Position numbers and translations under genes: made by a program
NCBI GenBank assembly: GCA_934675225.1
Contig: CAKUQA010000048.1
Coordinates: 1-7,681, forward strand
Source of the DNA: an uncultured Candidatus Melainabacteria bacterium
Lineage (GTDB): Bacteria > Cyanobacteriota > Vampirovibrionia > Gastranaerophilales > Gastranaerophilaceae
DNA: 7,681 nt
Direction: 5' to 3'
Shown here: one piece after another, positions 1 through 6,355 of the stretch
Numbering within the stretch: the first letter of the stretch is position 1
How the letters are laid out: each line of letters starts with the position of its first letter
Notes under the pieces: generated by a model
The model's database searches: none
Told to the model about the DNA's origin: nothing
Seen by the model: only the letters and a program-made list of their open reading frames with translations

Positions 1-6
1 GTGTTT

Positions 7-666
7 TCAAAAGAGTTCCTTTATATAGTATTCATCATTATTTGCAATTAAGGCATTTTTTAAGCGTGTACAGGATTCACATTTTCCACAATGTTTTTCT
101 CCATCAGCATAACAACTTCTTACATATTTCAGCGGAATATTATGCTCCAATGCTAATTTTACTATATCATTCTTGTCTGAATTTATCAAGGGGGCTATAA
201 CTTTTGGGTGCTTTTGTGTTGAATACTCAAACTCCGCGTTAATTCTATCAATAAAGTTTTGAGTATTGTCAGGAAAAGTTTGACCTTCTTCTTTGTTAGC
301 TCCAATTATAATATAATCATAATTATCTCCATCTGCAAAACTACCTGCAATATTTAAAAACAATCCATTTCTGTTTGGAACCCAAACGCTTTTTGCAGAC
401 TGTTCCGGATTGTCAATCCCTTCAGGTAAATCTTTGTCACTTACCAAAGCGGTATGAGTAACATCTTTTAGCCAATCTAACTTAATAACTATATGTTTAA
501 TTTTATAGTAATCACAAATATTTTTTGAAGTTAAAATTTCCTGTATCGCAGCTTTTTGCCCATAATCAAATGTTATGGCAAGAGAAATCCCATATTTTTT
601 TATTCCCAAACCAAGGCTTACAAGCGAATCTAAACCTCCTGACAAAAGTATAATACCTTTACTCAT
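7..666 (-). CDS. queC: 7-cyano-7-deazaguanine synthase QueC
   Basis: QueC converts 7-carboxy-7-deazaguanine to preQ0 using ammonia and ATP, a step in making queuosine for tRNA; it acts in the cytoplasm. Numbering from the start chosen here (219 residues), the PP-loop ATP-binding motif SGGLDS lies at 9-14, the VPNRN segment at 96-100, and the zinc-binding cysteines near the C-terminus at 185, 193, 196 and 199 (SCYADGEKHCGKCESC). Length is normal for the family. An in-frame ATG three codons upstream (675) would place the GAGG ribosome site directly against the start; the ATG at 666 has it 9 bases away and gives the usual MxKxxxLLSGG beginning. The gene begins inside the end of the HEAT-repeat gene, so translation is probably coupled. 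One oddity is TFPDN at 133-137 of the longer form (130-134 here) where many bacterial QueC proteins have GYPDC. The stop is TGA. Function is secure; the exact start is likely. Confidence 0.95.
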   Translation of the reverse strand: MSKGIILLSGGLDSLVSLGLGIKKYGISLAITFDYGQKAAIQEILTSKNICDYYKIKHIVIKLDWLKDVTHTALVSDKDLPEGIDNPEQSAKSVWVPNRNGLFLNIAGSFADGDNYDYIIIGANKEEGQTFPDNTQNFIDRINAEFEYSTQKHPKVIAPLINSDKNDIVKLALEHNIPLKYVRSCYADGEKHCGKCESCTRLKNALIANNDEYYIKELF

Positions 667-1603
667 GTTCGTCATCCTCGTATTCCGAAATCATTGAAAC
701 AGCTTCCATTTTTAAGTTATCTGAAAAATTTTGACTATTTGCAACTTCATCCAAAATTTCTCGTCCAACAAGGTTATAAAGAGCAATTAATGCATTTTTT
801 TTGACTTCTTCATTTTCGTCCTCAAGCAGGCATGTTCTGATAGTTTCAACAGCTTGAGGATTGTCACTGTCCATAATTGCTTCAATTGCGTTAATTCTGA
901 TTTGAGGAGATTCATCAACAAGAGAATTTTTTAATGCATTAAAAACTCGTTCATTATCATCAAGTCTTAATTTGCCAAGTGCTTCTATAACGCGTTCTTT
1001 TAAAAAAGTAAATTTATTCCAAATTCCCTTTTGAGTTTCTAAAATACTAACAAGTGGATCTACAGCTCGCAAATCCCCGAGCATTCCAAGTGCTGAAGCT
1101 GCTGTTTCTCTTAAATAAACAGACTTTTCTTCTTCGTCTTTTACAACCTCAATAAGAGGTGCAACAGCATACCTGTCACCAATTCTACCTAATGCATCCG
1201 CACAGGCAAGTCTTACTTTATAATTTTCGTCTTTATTATTTAAACAGTATAACAATGGTGTTACTGCAGAAGTGTCTTTAAGGTTTGCGATAGCTTTTGC
1301 ACACATAGCTCGAACATTGATAAAAGTATCTTTATCCGTTGCTTCAATATTTTTCATAAGAAGTAAATCCAAAAGTGGGGCAAGAGAAGATTTGTCCCTA
1401 AATCTGTCCTCACATTGGATTAAAATAGTTAGTACTTCTGGTTTTTTAGATAGTGATAGCAGATAGTTATAAATTTTTACAAGATTTTCTGGCTCATAAA
1501 TCTCATCAAGTGACTGAATATTTGAAATAACAGTATCAGTGTCCGAAGCATTAGGAACACCGCATTCTTTGGCTATTAAGTCTAAGTTCAGATCTTTTCC
1601 CAC
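659..1603 (-). CDS. HEAT-repeat protein (PBS-lyase-like repeats)
   Basis: This 314-residue protein is an alpha-solenoid of HEAT repeats, probably a soluble scaffold for protein contacts; its partner is unknown. Clear units run at about 75-108, 112-143, 147-178, 181-212, 219-246 and 250-280. They share the pattern APLI..L.D....VR..AA.ALG.LGD, as in LACADALGRIGDRYAVAPL and ETAASALGMLGDLRAVDPL. The first ~70 residues form a separate helical cap, and the tail is acidic. No signal peptide or membrane segment is visible. These repeats are of the kind also found in phycobilin lyases (CpcE/F), but nothing here shows bilin chemistry, so lyase activity should not be assumed. The start codon is GTG; weak AGG and AGAGGA ribosome sites lie 6 and about 12 bases upstream, and an in-frame TAG at 1637-1639 prevents a much longer form. 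The stop lies within queC, so the two genes share a transcript. Confidence 0.85.
   Translation of the reverse strand: MGKDLNLDLIAKECGVPNASDTDTVISNIQSLDEIYEPENLVKIYNYLLSLSKKPEVLTILIQCEDRFRDKSSLAPLLDLLLMKNIEATDKDTFINVRAMCAKAIANLKDTSAVTPLLYCLNNKDENYKVRLACADALGRIGDRYAVAPLIEVVKDEEEKSVYLRETAASALGMLGDLRAVDPLVSILETQKGIWNKFTFLKERVIEALGKLRLDDNERVFNALKNSLVDESPQIRINAIEAIMDSDNPQAVETIRTCLLEDENEEVKKNALIALYNLVGREILDEVANSQNFSDNLKMEAVSMISEYEDDEHE
676..679 (-). promoter_or_regulatory. Ribosome binding site deciding the queC start
   Basis: On the minus strand GAGG sits inside the last codons of the HEAT-repeat gene. It lies 9 bases before the ATG at 666 and immediately against the alternative ATG at 675. The spacing favours the inner start. 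Confidence 0.6.
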
Positions 1604-1630
1604 TGTATACCTGTATCCTCTACAAGCGAA

Positions 1631-1659
1631 AATATACTATAAACTCTCTTTAATTTCAA
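1631..1659 (-). promoter_or_regulatory. Sigma-70-type promoter for HEAT-repeat gene and queC
   Basis: On the minus strand TTGAAA (1659-1654, 5 of 6 to TTGACA) is followed by 17 bases and TATATT (1636-1631, 5 of 6 to TATAAT). Transcription would start near 1624, giving a leader of about 20 bases that contains the AGAGGA ribosome site and ends at the GTG start. Hexamers and spacing are seen directly; activity is inferred. Confidence 0.6.
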
Positions 1660-1719
1660 GTAATTTGGAATTAAATGCTACAATTGTAATATATTATAAA
1701 AAGTAATCAATATGTTTAT

Positions 1720-1756
1720 ATAACAAGAAAACAACATTTAGTTGTTCTCTTGTTAT
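1720..1756 (-). terminator. Long AT-rich hairpin after the two-gene membrane operon
   Basis: The arms 1720-1735 and 1741-1756 pair at 15 of 16 positions (one A-C mismatch) around the five-base loop ATTTA. The hairpin starts 24 bases after the stop codon at 1780, where a terminator for the minus-strand operon would lie. The weak point is the missing U-tract: on the minus strand the first run of five T comes about 18 bases after the stem (1702-1698). It could instead be an RNA-stabilising 3' structure. The plus strand has no gene ending here. Confidence 0.5.
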
Positions 1757-1779
1757 GTTATATGTTTTCAACTATGATT

Positions 1780-2739
1780 TTAGGCTTTTTGATTTTGTTC
1801 TGCTTTTGCCTTTTTGTTAGAAAGGTATTTTTCGCATAACCAGTTAGCAGGTTTTGTAACTACTACCGGAACGAAGAATCTGTAAACAAATCCGAATACA
1901 AGCATTGTTCTCAATAAGCCCATGCCTTTAACTTTTCCTGATAGTTCATCAGAAAGTTTAGGCATTGATTTTGCTTTAACCAGTTTGTCTATATATTTAT
2001 TTAAATCTAGTTTATCAACAGATTTAACTCCATTGTCAGCATCTTCTAAAGCCCCTTTAACGGCATGTTCTAGGTATTCAGTGCAACCAAGGTATCCTTT
2101 TTCACCTTTTTTAGGCATTTTTAAATCTTCTTTTACCTTGTCTGCAATTTTGCTAACATCTTCGTTAGGATTTTGTTTTAATCTTTTGTTGATTTCTGTT
2201 ATACCTTCATTGATTTTTTTGAAGTTTGTATGGAAATTTTCATCATTAACTTGAAGTCCAACGTATTTCGCTGTTACGTTTTCCCACCAGCTTTTCAAGT
2301 ATTTGTCAAGGGAATATGCACCAATAGTAGAAACTATGAATGTTAAACCTTGGTTTACCTCAAGTGTTTTCTTTCTGTCTTTGTCTAATTTATCGTTAGT
2401 CAAAGTTTTTTCCATATACAAACCGCTTGTAATCAATGAACCTGTAGTCAAGCAGTGTTGGAACAAATTGTTACTATTTTTTAGTTTGTCAGCAACATAG
2501 TTCATCGGTTTGCTGTCTACAACTTTTGCTGTAAAATGTTTTGCCACAGCATCTGTACATTTGTCATAAAAATCAGAAAATGGTTTAAATATACCTGATT
2601 TTTCTTTTGCTGTATTTACTGCTGCTTGTGCGGCTTGAGATGCTGCATTTGCAGTAAAGGTTTGTTGTCTAAAGTTATTATTTGTATTGTATTTATGTTG
2701 TTGATTATATGTATTGAAGGTGTTTAATGTTACGTTCAT
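1780..2739 (-). CDS. Unknown membrane-associated protein, second gene of pair
   Basis: I do not recognise this 319-residue protein. Residues 1-27 are rich in Asn, Gln, Thr and Tyr and lead into TFTA (27-30), followed by an Ala-rich stretch (31-44). Three hydrophobic segments stand out: about 92-108, 129-145 and 274-294 (GLLRTMLVFGFVYRFF and following). Between the second and third is a long charged, Lys-rich, probably helical region (about 150-270), and the tail is basic. There is no classical signal peptide at the N-terminus. The layout (low-complexity head, F-T-A/G, two hydrophobic segments split by a KDK-type linker, charged middle, third hydrophobic segment, polar tail) matches the upstream gene, so the two are probably distant paralogs. 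The start overlaps the upstream stop (TAATG) and has a near-ideal ribosome site. The style suggests a Gastranaerophilales-specific envelope or membrane protein; that is inference. Confidence 0.75.
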   Translation of the reverse strand: MNVTLNTFNTYNQQHKYNTNNNFRQQTFTANAASQAAQAAVNTAKEKSGIFKPFSDFYDKCTDAVAKHFTAKVVDSKPMNYVADKLKNSNNLFQHCLTTGSLITSGLYMEKTLTNDKLDKDRKKTLEVNQGLTFIVSTIGAYSLDKYLKSWWENVTAKYVGLQVNDENFHTNFKKINEGITEINKRLKQNPNEDVSKIADKVKEDLKMPKKGEKGYLGCTEYLEHAVKGALEDADNGVKSVDKLDLNKYIDKLVKAKSMPKLSDELSGKVKGMGLLRTMLVFGFVYRFFVPVVVTKPANWLCEKYLSNKKAKAEQNQKA

Positions 2740-3611
2740 TATTGAACACCTCCTTTCATTTGTTGGAATACAGGTTTGTTTACAAAATCCATTGGAGGTT
2801 GTTGTTGCATATTATTTGTTTCCTTTGGAGGTTCTGATTGTGCTACTTTCTTTTTCTTTTCTACTCCGAAAACGTATTTCAAAATAGGTGGAATTAACGC
2901 AATTGTAAGAATTGATCTTGGTACTGCGATAACCCAATCCGGAATGTTTTTAGAAAGAGTTTCAAGAGCAGCTCTATGACGTTTTACTGCTTTATATGAT
3001 TCTCTTGCTGCTTTATTGATAATTTTTCCTGCACTATCTCTAAGGTTAGCTTCTTTTTCTAGGCTCTTTTCTTTTTCAATTAATTCAACTAACTTTTTAC
3101 TGAAAACTTTTGGTTTGCCTTTAGAATCTTTTATTTTATTGCCATCTTTATCCTTTAAATAACCATCACAACTAAATAGTTTTTTTACTGCTCCATCAAG
3201 AGGGCTAGTTACAATAACGGAAGCAACAAAGCCTAGAATAGCAGAAGCCATTGAGTGACCTGAGGCATAAATTTTGTCCTCTTTATCTTTTTTCCCAGGG
3301 AGTGCCATAATTGTTGCCGGTCTTAAAACACCTGCAAGACCTAATGCAACCAGTGCACTTGTTGCTACGTTGTGGTCATTTGTATAAGTTAAAAGTTTGT
3401 TAAACCATCTACTTGTTAAAATACCACCTTTTTTCATAGTATTAACGGCAGTCTCACTCTTTCCCGTAAAACTGCCGTTATAACCCGTATTATATCCTCT
3501 ATTATTATCATAAGCTCCAGTATTCTTCTCCCTAAAATTTTGAGGTTCCGAATGGAGCCTTGACGCACCCTGATTAAGGGTAATATCATGCTGTAATCTA
3601 CTAACTTTCAT
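2739..3611 (-). CDS. Unknown membrane-associated protein, first gene of pair
   Basis: I do not recognise this 290-residue protein. Its N-terminus (1-46) is polar with many Asn, Gly, Tyr and Arg, and ends in SFTG at 47-50. Hydrophobic segments lie at about 81-104 (ATSALVALGLAGVL and following), 119-137 (MASAILGFVASVIVTSP) and 227-247 (IAVPRSILTIALIPPIL). A Lys/Glu-rich region (about 143-222) separates the last two, and the tail (251-290) is basic and then Pro/Gln-rich. The same order of parts is seen in the next gene, with which it overlaps by one base (TAATG). The start ATG has only a weak GGTGA ribosome site 5 bases upstream. I found no convincing promoter in the 162 bases before it, so it may partly depend on read-through from nadBC. 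The N-terminal head and F-T-G motif are shared in style with two other unknown proteins in this window. Confidence 0.75.
   Translation of the reverse strand: MKVSRLQHDITLNQGASRLHSEPQNFREKNTGAYDNNRGYNTGYNGSFTGKSETAVNTMKKGGILTSRWFNKLLTYTNDHNVATSALVALGLAGVLRPATIMALPGKKDKEDKIYASGHSMASAILGFVASVIVTSPLDGAVKKLFSCDGYLKDKDGNKIKDSKGKPKVFSKKLVELIEKEKSLEKEANLRDSAGKIINKAARESYKAVKRHRAALETLSKNIPDWVIAVPRSILTIALIPPILKYVFGVEKKKKVAQSEPPKETNNMQQQPPMDFVNKPVFQQMKGGVQ
2747..2756 (-). promoter_or_regulatory. Very strong ribosome binding site inside the upstream gene
   Basis: The minus strand reads AAAGGAGGTG, close to a full complement of the 16S rRNA tail, with GGAGG ending 9 bases before the ATG at 2739. It lies within the last codons of the upstream gene. 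It is much stronger than that gene's own site (GGTGA), so the second protein may be made in excess. Confidence 0.75.
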
Positions 3612-3733
3612 TTTTTCACCAAATAATTAAATGTATCTACATTCATTTTAAAACAAAGGAAAATTTTTTTTGCTATATGATTAAAAAATGTTTACAATTA
3701 ATTTTTTCAATGAATAAGAAAATATTTAGCCCC

Positions 3734-3765
3734 TATTGCTCTATTGCCATATAGCCTTATCGCCT
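3734..3765. repeat. Four-unit octamer tandem repeat downstream of nadC
   Basis: On the plus strand four consecutive octamers read TATTGCTC, TATTGCCA, TATAGCCT and TATCGCCT (consensus TATNGCCN). A looser 9-base unit, TTTAGCCCC, precedes them at 3725-3733. All units point the same way, so no hairpin forms. The repeat begins 9 bases past the nadC stop. It is one of the few GC-containing patches in an otherwise very AT-rich noncoding stretch (3612-3773). Function is unknown. Confidence 0.6.
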
Positions 3766-3773
3766 TTTTTAAT

Positions 3774-4604
3774 CTACATATCTAAAGCTAAATCTAATGT
3801 TGGAGCTTTTGCAACAATTGCACTTGAAGAAATTATATCTACTCCTGTTGATGCAATTGCATTTACTGTTGATAAATTTACATTCCCGCTTGCTTCAACG
3901 ATTGCTTGGTGATTAATTAATTCTACCGCTTTTTTCATCGCTTCTACAGGCATATTGTCAAGCATAATGATATCAGCTTTAACATCAACTGCCTCTTTTA
4001 CTTGTTCTAATGTATCGCATTCAACTTCGATTTTGTGAGCGTGAGAAATACTCTTTCTCAATTTATTTACAGCATTTGTTAAAGAGCCGGCAAGTCTAAT
4101 GTGGTTGTCCTTAATCATGGCACAATCAGACAAATTAAATCTATGAAGTGCTCCTCCTCCGATTTTTACGGAATATTTTTCAAATGCTCGGAAGTTTGGA
4201 GTTGTTTTTCTTGTATCAACAATTTTAGCTGTATAAGGAGCGATTGCATCTTGGTATTTTCTTGTTTCTGTTGCAATACCTGACATTCTTTGAATGTAAT
4301 TAAGAGAAACTCTTTCACCCATTAATAAATCTTTTGCAGGACCTTCTATGTCAGCAATCTTATCTCCTTTTTTTATTTTATCGCCATCTTTAAAGTAAAA
4401 TTTTATTTTTACATTATCTGAAAGAATATCAAAAACTGTCTTGAAAACATCACAACCGCAAAGAACTCCTTCACTTCTTGTATTTAATTCTGCTTTCAAA
4501 AAATCATTTTCTTCAGCTAAATTTTCAGTTGTAATATCTCCATATCCGATATCTTCCATTAATGCTGATTTTACATGGTCTTTTACATAAAATTTACTTA
4601 ACAT
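3774..4604 (-). CDS. nadC: Nicotinate-nucleotide pyrophosphorylase (carboxylating) NadC
   Basis: NadC (quinolinate phosphoribosyltransferase) joins quinolinate with PRPP and releases CO2 and pyrophosphate to give nicotinate mononucleotide, the entry to NAD. It is cytoplasmic and normally a dimer. The 276 residues are full length for the family. Visible motifs, in order, are EDIGYGDIT (17-25), ERVSLN and QRMSGIAT (97-111), DTRKTTP (130-136), EKYSVKIGGG with HR (142-155), KDNH (165-168), VECDT (194-198), MLDN (214-217), EASGN (237-241) and TGVDIIS (253-259), which together line the substrate pocket. The C-terminal end reads SSSAIVAKAP where many homologs have a G-A-L-T-H-S-like stretch, a modest variation. 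The ATG at 4604 lies inside the end of nadB (11-base overlap) with AAGG 9 bases upstream, so the two are co-translated. No clear terminator follows, so some transcription may continue into the gene beginning at 3611. Confidence 0.97.
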   Translation of the reverse strand: MLSKFYVKDHVKSALMEDIGYGDITTENLAEENDFLKAELNTRSEGVLCGCDVFKTVFDILSDNVKIKFYFKDGDKIKKGDKIADIEGPAKDLLMGERVSLNYIQRMSGIATETRKYQDAIAPYTAKIVDTRKTTPNFRAFEKYSVKIGGGALHRFNLSDCAMIKDNHIRLAGSLTNAVNKLRKSISHAHKIEVECDTLEQVKEAVDVKADIIMLDNMPVEAMKKAVELINHQAIVEASGNVNLSTVNAIASTGVDIISSSAIVAKAPTLDLALDM

Positions 4605-6210
4605 AATCAGGTACCTTATCTTCTTTAGTTATAATACTGTGAACACATTCCTCATTTGTTTGAGGGTAATCTGTTCTGTAATGAGCTCCTCTGGATTCTT
4701 TTCTCATAAGAGCTGATTTTGTAATTAAATCTGCTACGATTAGCATGTCTCGAAGTTCATATTCTTCTCCACTTATGCATTTGTGAGTTCTCGGGAATTC
4801 TTTTTTCAACTCTTTTAGTTTGTCTAATGCTGTATTTAAAGATTTTTCGTCTCTATAAATTCCAACATAATCCCACATAATATTTTTTAACTTTTTCTTC
4901 ATTGAAGGAATATCAAGTTCTTCTGTTATGTCATCCTCGTTTGTGTATTTATCAAGGATTGTTTTAATATTTTCATCAATTTGTTTTGGGGATTTTAGTT
5001 TTAATGTTTTAAGATATTCTGCTACAGAATATGCACAAACAACACATTCAAGAAGTGAATTACTTGCTAATCTATTTCCACCATGGAGTCCGGTTGAAGA
5101 TACCTCTCCGATTGCATATAAACCGTTTAGAGATGTTTCACCACGCAAATTTGTTTTTATTCCTCCCATATAATAATGAGCAGCAGGTGCAACAGGAATA
5201 AAATCGTGTGCAATATCTATTCCGTTTTCAAGGCATTTTTTAGAAATATTCGGGAAACGTTTTGCCAATTTTCTGCTATCAATGCAAGTTGCGTTTAGGA
5301 AAACATTATCAACTTTATTTTTAATCATTTCATTAAAGTTTGCACGAGTTACAATATCTCTAGGAGCAAGTTCTTTTCTTTCATCATATTTTTGCATATA
5401 TTCAACACCGTCAGCATCACAAAGTTTGGCTCCTTCTCCTCTGACTGCTTCTGATATTAAAAATCTGTTTTCTCCACAATCTATAGCCAATGCAGTTGGG
5501 TGGAATTGTACAAATTCCATATCTTGCATAACTGCCCCCGCATTGTATGCTAGTGCTAAACCGTCTCCGGTTGCTCCTGCCGGATTTGTAGTATATTTAT
5601 ATAATTGTCCTATTCCTCCTGTTGCAAGAATTATTGCTGGAGAATAAATTGTTTCGTATTCTTGAGTTTCATCGTTATAGACAAGAACTCCCTTGCATTC
5701 ATTATTGCTAACCAAAAGTTCTATAGCGTCTGTGTCCTCATAAATTTCTATATTTTCGTTTTCTGCAACTTTTTTACAAAGAGCTTGTTCTATCATTTTT
5801 CCGGTAGCATCTCCGCCGGAATGTAAAATTCTTCTTACACTGTGTGCGGCTTCTTTTGTAAAACATAAGTTGTTATTTTCGTCTCTATCAAATTCAACAC
5901 CAAATTTTAACAAGTCTTTTACTACAGCATCAGAATGCTCGGAAATAAATTTTACAGTGTTAAAATCACTTAATCCTGCACCGGCTTTGATTGTATCTGA
6001 AATATGAGAAGCAGTTGTATCTGCTTTATTTTCTTTCATAACAGCAACCATTCCGCCTTGTGCGTATCTGGAATTACTTTCTCCGAGTTTTGATTTTGTT
6101 ATTAATAAAAGTCCGTCCGGCAAATCTACTTGTTGTTCGATTTTTAAGGTTGCATATAATCCTGCAATCCCACTTCCGATTATGACTGTTGAATAATTTG
6201 AATATTTCAT
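4594..6210 (-). CDS. nadB: L-aspartate oxidase NadB
   Basis: NadB is an FAD enzyme that oxidises L-aspartate to iminoaspartate, which NadA turns into quinolinate for NadC. In an anaerobe the electron acceptor would be fumarate rather than oxygen (family knowledge, not visible here). The 538 residues are the usual length. They show the dinucleotide-binding start IIGSGIAGL (10-18), SNSRYAQGG (45-53), HSVRRILHSGGDATG (123-137) and ATGGIGQLYKYTTNP (196-210). Next come MEFVQFHPTA (231-240) with the substrate-contacting His237, EAVRGEG (254-260), ELAPRDIV (280-287) with the catalytic-type Arg284, HYYMGG (345-350), GLHGGNRLASNSLLE (374-388) and SRGAHYRTDYP (506-516). The ATG has TAAGG 9 bases upstream. 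It heads a two-gene unit with nadC and is transcribed divergently from the gene at 6356. nadA is absent from the window and must lie elsewhere if the route is complete. Confidence 0.97.
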   Translation of the reverse strand: MKYSNYSTVIIGSGIAGLYATLKIEQQVDLPDGLLLITKSKLGESNSRYAQGGMVAVMKENKADTTASHISDTIKAGAGLSDFNTVKFISEHSDAVVKDLLKFGVEFDRDENNNLCFTKEAAHSVRRILHSGGDATGKMIEQALCKKVAENENIEIYEDTDAIELLVSNNECKGVLVYNDETQEYETIYSPAIILATGGIGQLYKYTTNPAGATGDGLALAYNAGAVMQDMEFVQFHPTALAIDCGENRFLISEAVRGEGAKLCDADGVEYMQKYDERKELAPRDIVTRANFNEMIKNKVDNVFLNATCIDSRKLAKRFPNISKKCLENGIDIAHDFIPVAPAAHYYMGGIKTNLRGETSLNGLYAIGEVSSTGLHGGNRLASNSLLECVVCAYSVAEYLKTLKLKSPKQIDENIKTILDKYTNEDDITEELDIPSMKKKLKNIMWDYVGIYRDEKSLNTALDKLKELKKEFPRTHKCISGEEYELRDMLIVADLITKSALMRKESRGAHYRTDYPQTNEECVHSIITKEDKVPDYVK

Positions 6211-6262
6211 GATTATTTACCTTATGTATATTTATCATTAACATAATAATCCAAAATATTTT

Positions 6263-6310
6263 ATTTTGCTATTAATAAATATTAAGATTTGATTAAATAT
6301 GTAGCAAAAT
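6263..6310. repeat. Inverted repeat in the divergent nadB / 6356 intergenic region
   Basis: ATTTTGCTA (6263-6271) is matched exactly by its reverse complement TAGCAAAAT (6302-6310), 30 bases apart. A nested second pair, CAAAAT (6252-6257) and ATTTTG (6263-6268), shares the left arm. The region lies between two divergent genes (145 bases), so these could be operator half-sites, but chance is a real possibility in DNA this AT-rich. Confidence 0.35.
6279..6307 (-). promoter_or_regulatory. Possible nadB promoter
   Basis: The minus strand has TTGCTA (6307-6302, 4 of 6) and, after 17 bases, TAATAT (6284-6279, 4 of 6). The -35 box lies within the right arm of the inverted repeat. Matches are moderate and the region is AT-rich; other placements are possible. 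Confidence 0.28.
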
Positions 6311-6316
6311 TATTTT
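6289..6316 (+). promoter_or_regulatory. Possible promoter for the 147-residue unknown protein
   Basis: TTGATT (6289-6294, 4 of 6) is followed by 16 bases and TATTTT (6311-6316, 4 of 6), giving a leader of roughly 33 bases. It overlaps the proposed nadB promoter on the other strand. The call is weak for the same reason of AT richness. Confidence 0.28.
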
Positions 6317-6355
6317 TTACAAGTTTTGGAATAATGTCTTACTAGGGGGAATAAA

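Noticed and set aside
659..1603. HEAT-repeat protein as a phycobilisome (CpcE/F-type) lyase
   Set aside because: Only the repeat class matches; no phycobiliprotein genes are nearby and the inferred lineage is not photosynthetic.
3612..3660. Promoter for the first membrane-protein gene, such as TTGTTT with TACATT or an isolated TAAAAT
   Set aside because: Either the spacing (15 bases) or the -35 match is poor; no placement stands out from the AT-rich background.
3683..3707. AAAAAAT (3683-3689) and ATTTTTT (3701-3707) as a terminator after nadC
   Set aside because: The stem is seven A-T pairs with an 11-base loop and no GC pairs, in a region rich in A and T runs; too weak to call.
5282..5647. 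Plus-strand open frames opposite nadB and the other minus-strand genes
   Set aside because: They lie wholly inside well-supported genes on the other strand and show no protein family features; they are by-products of the real coding frames.
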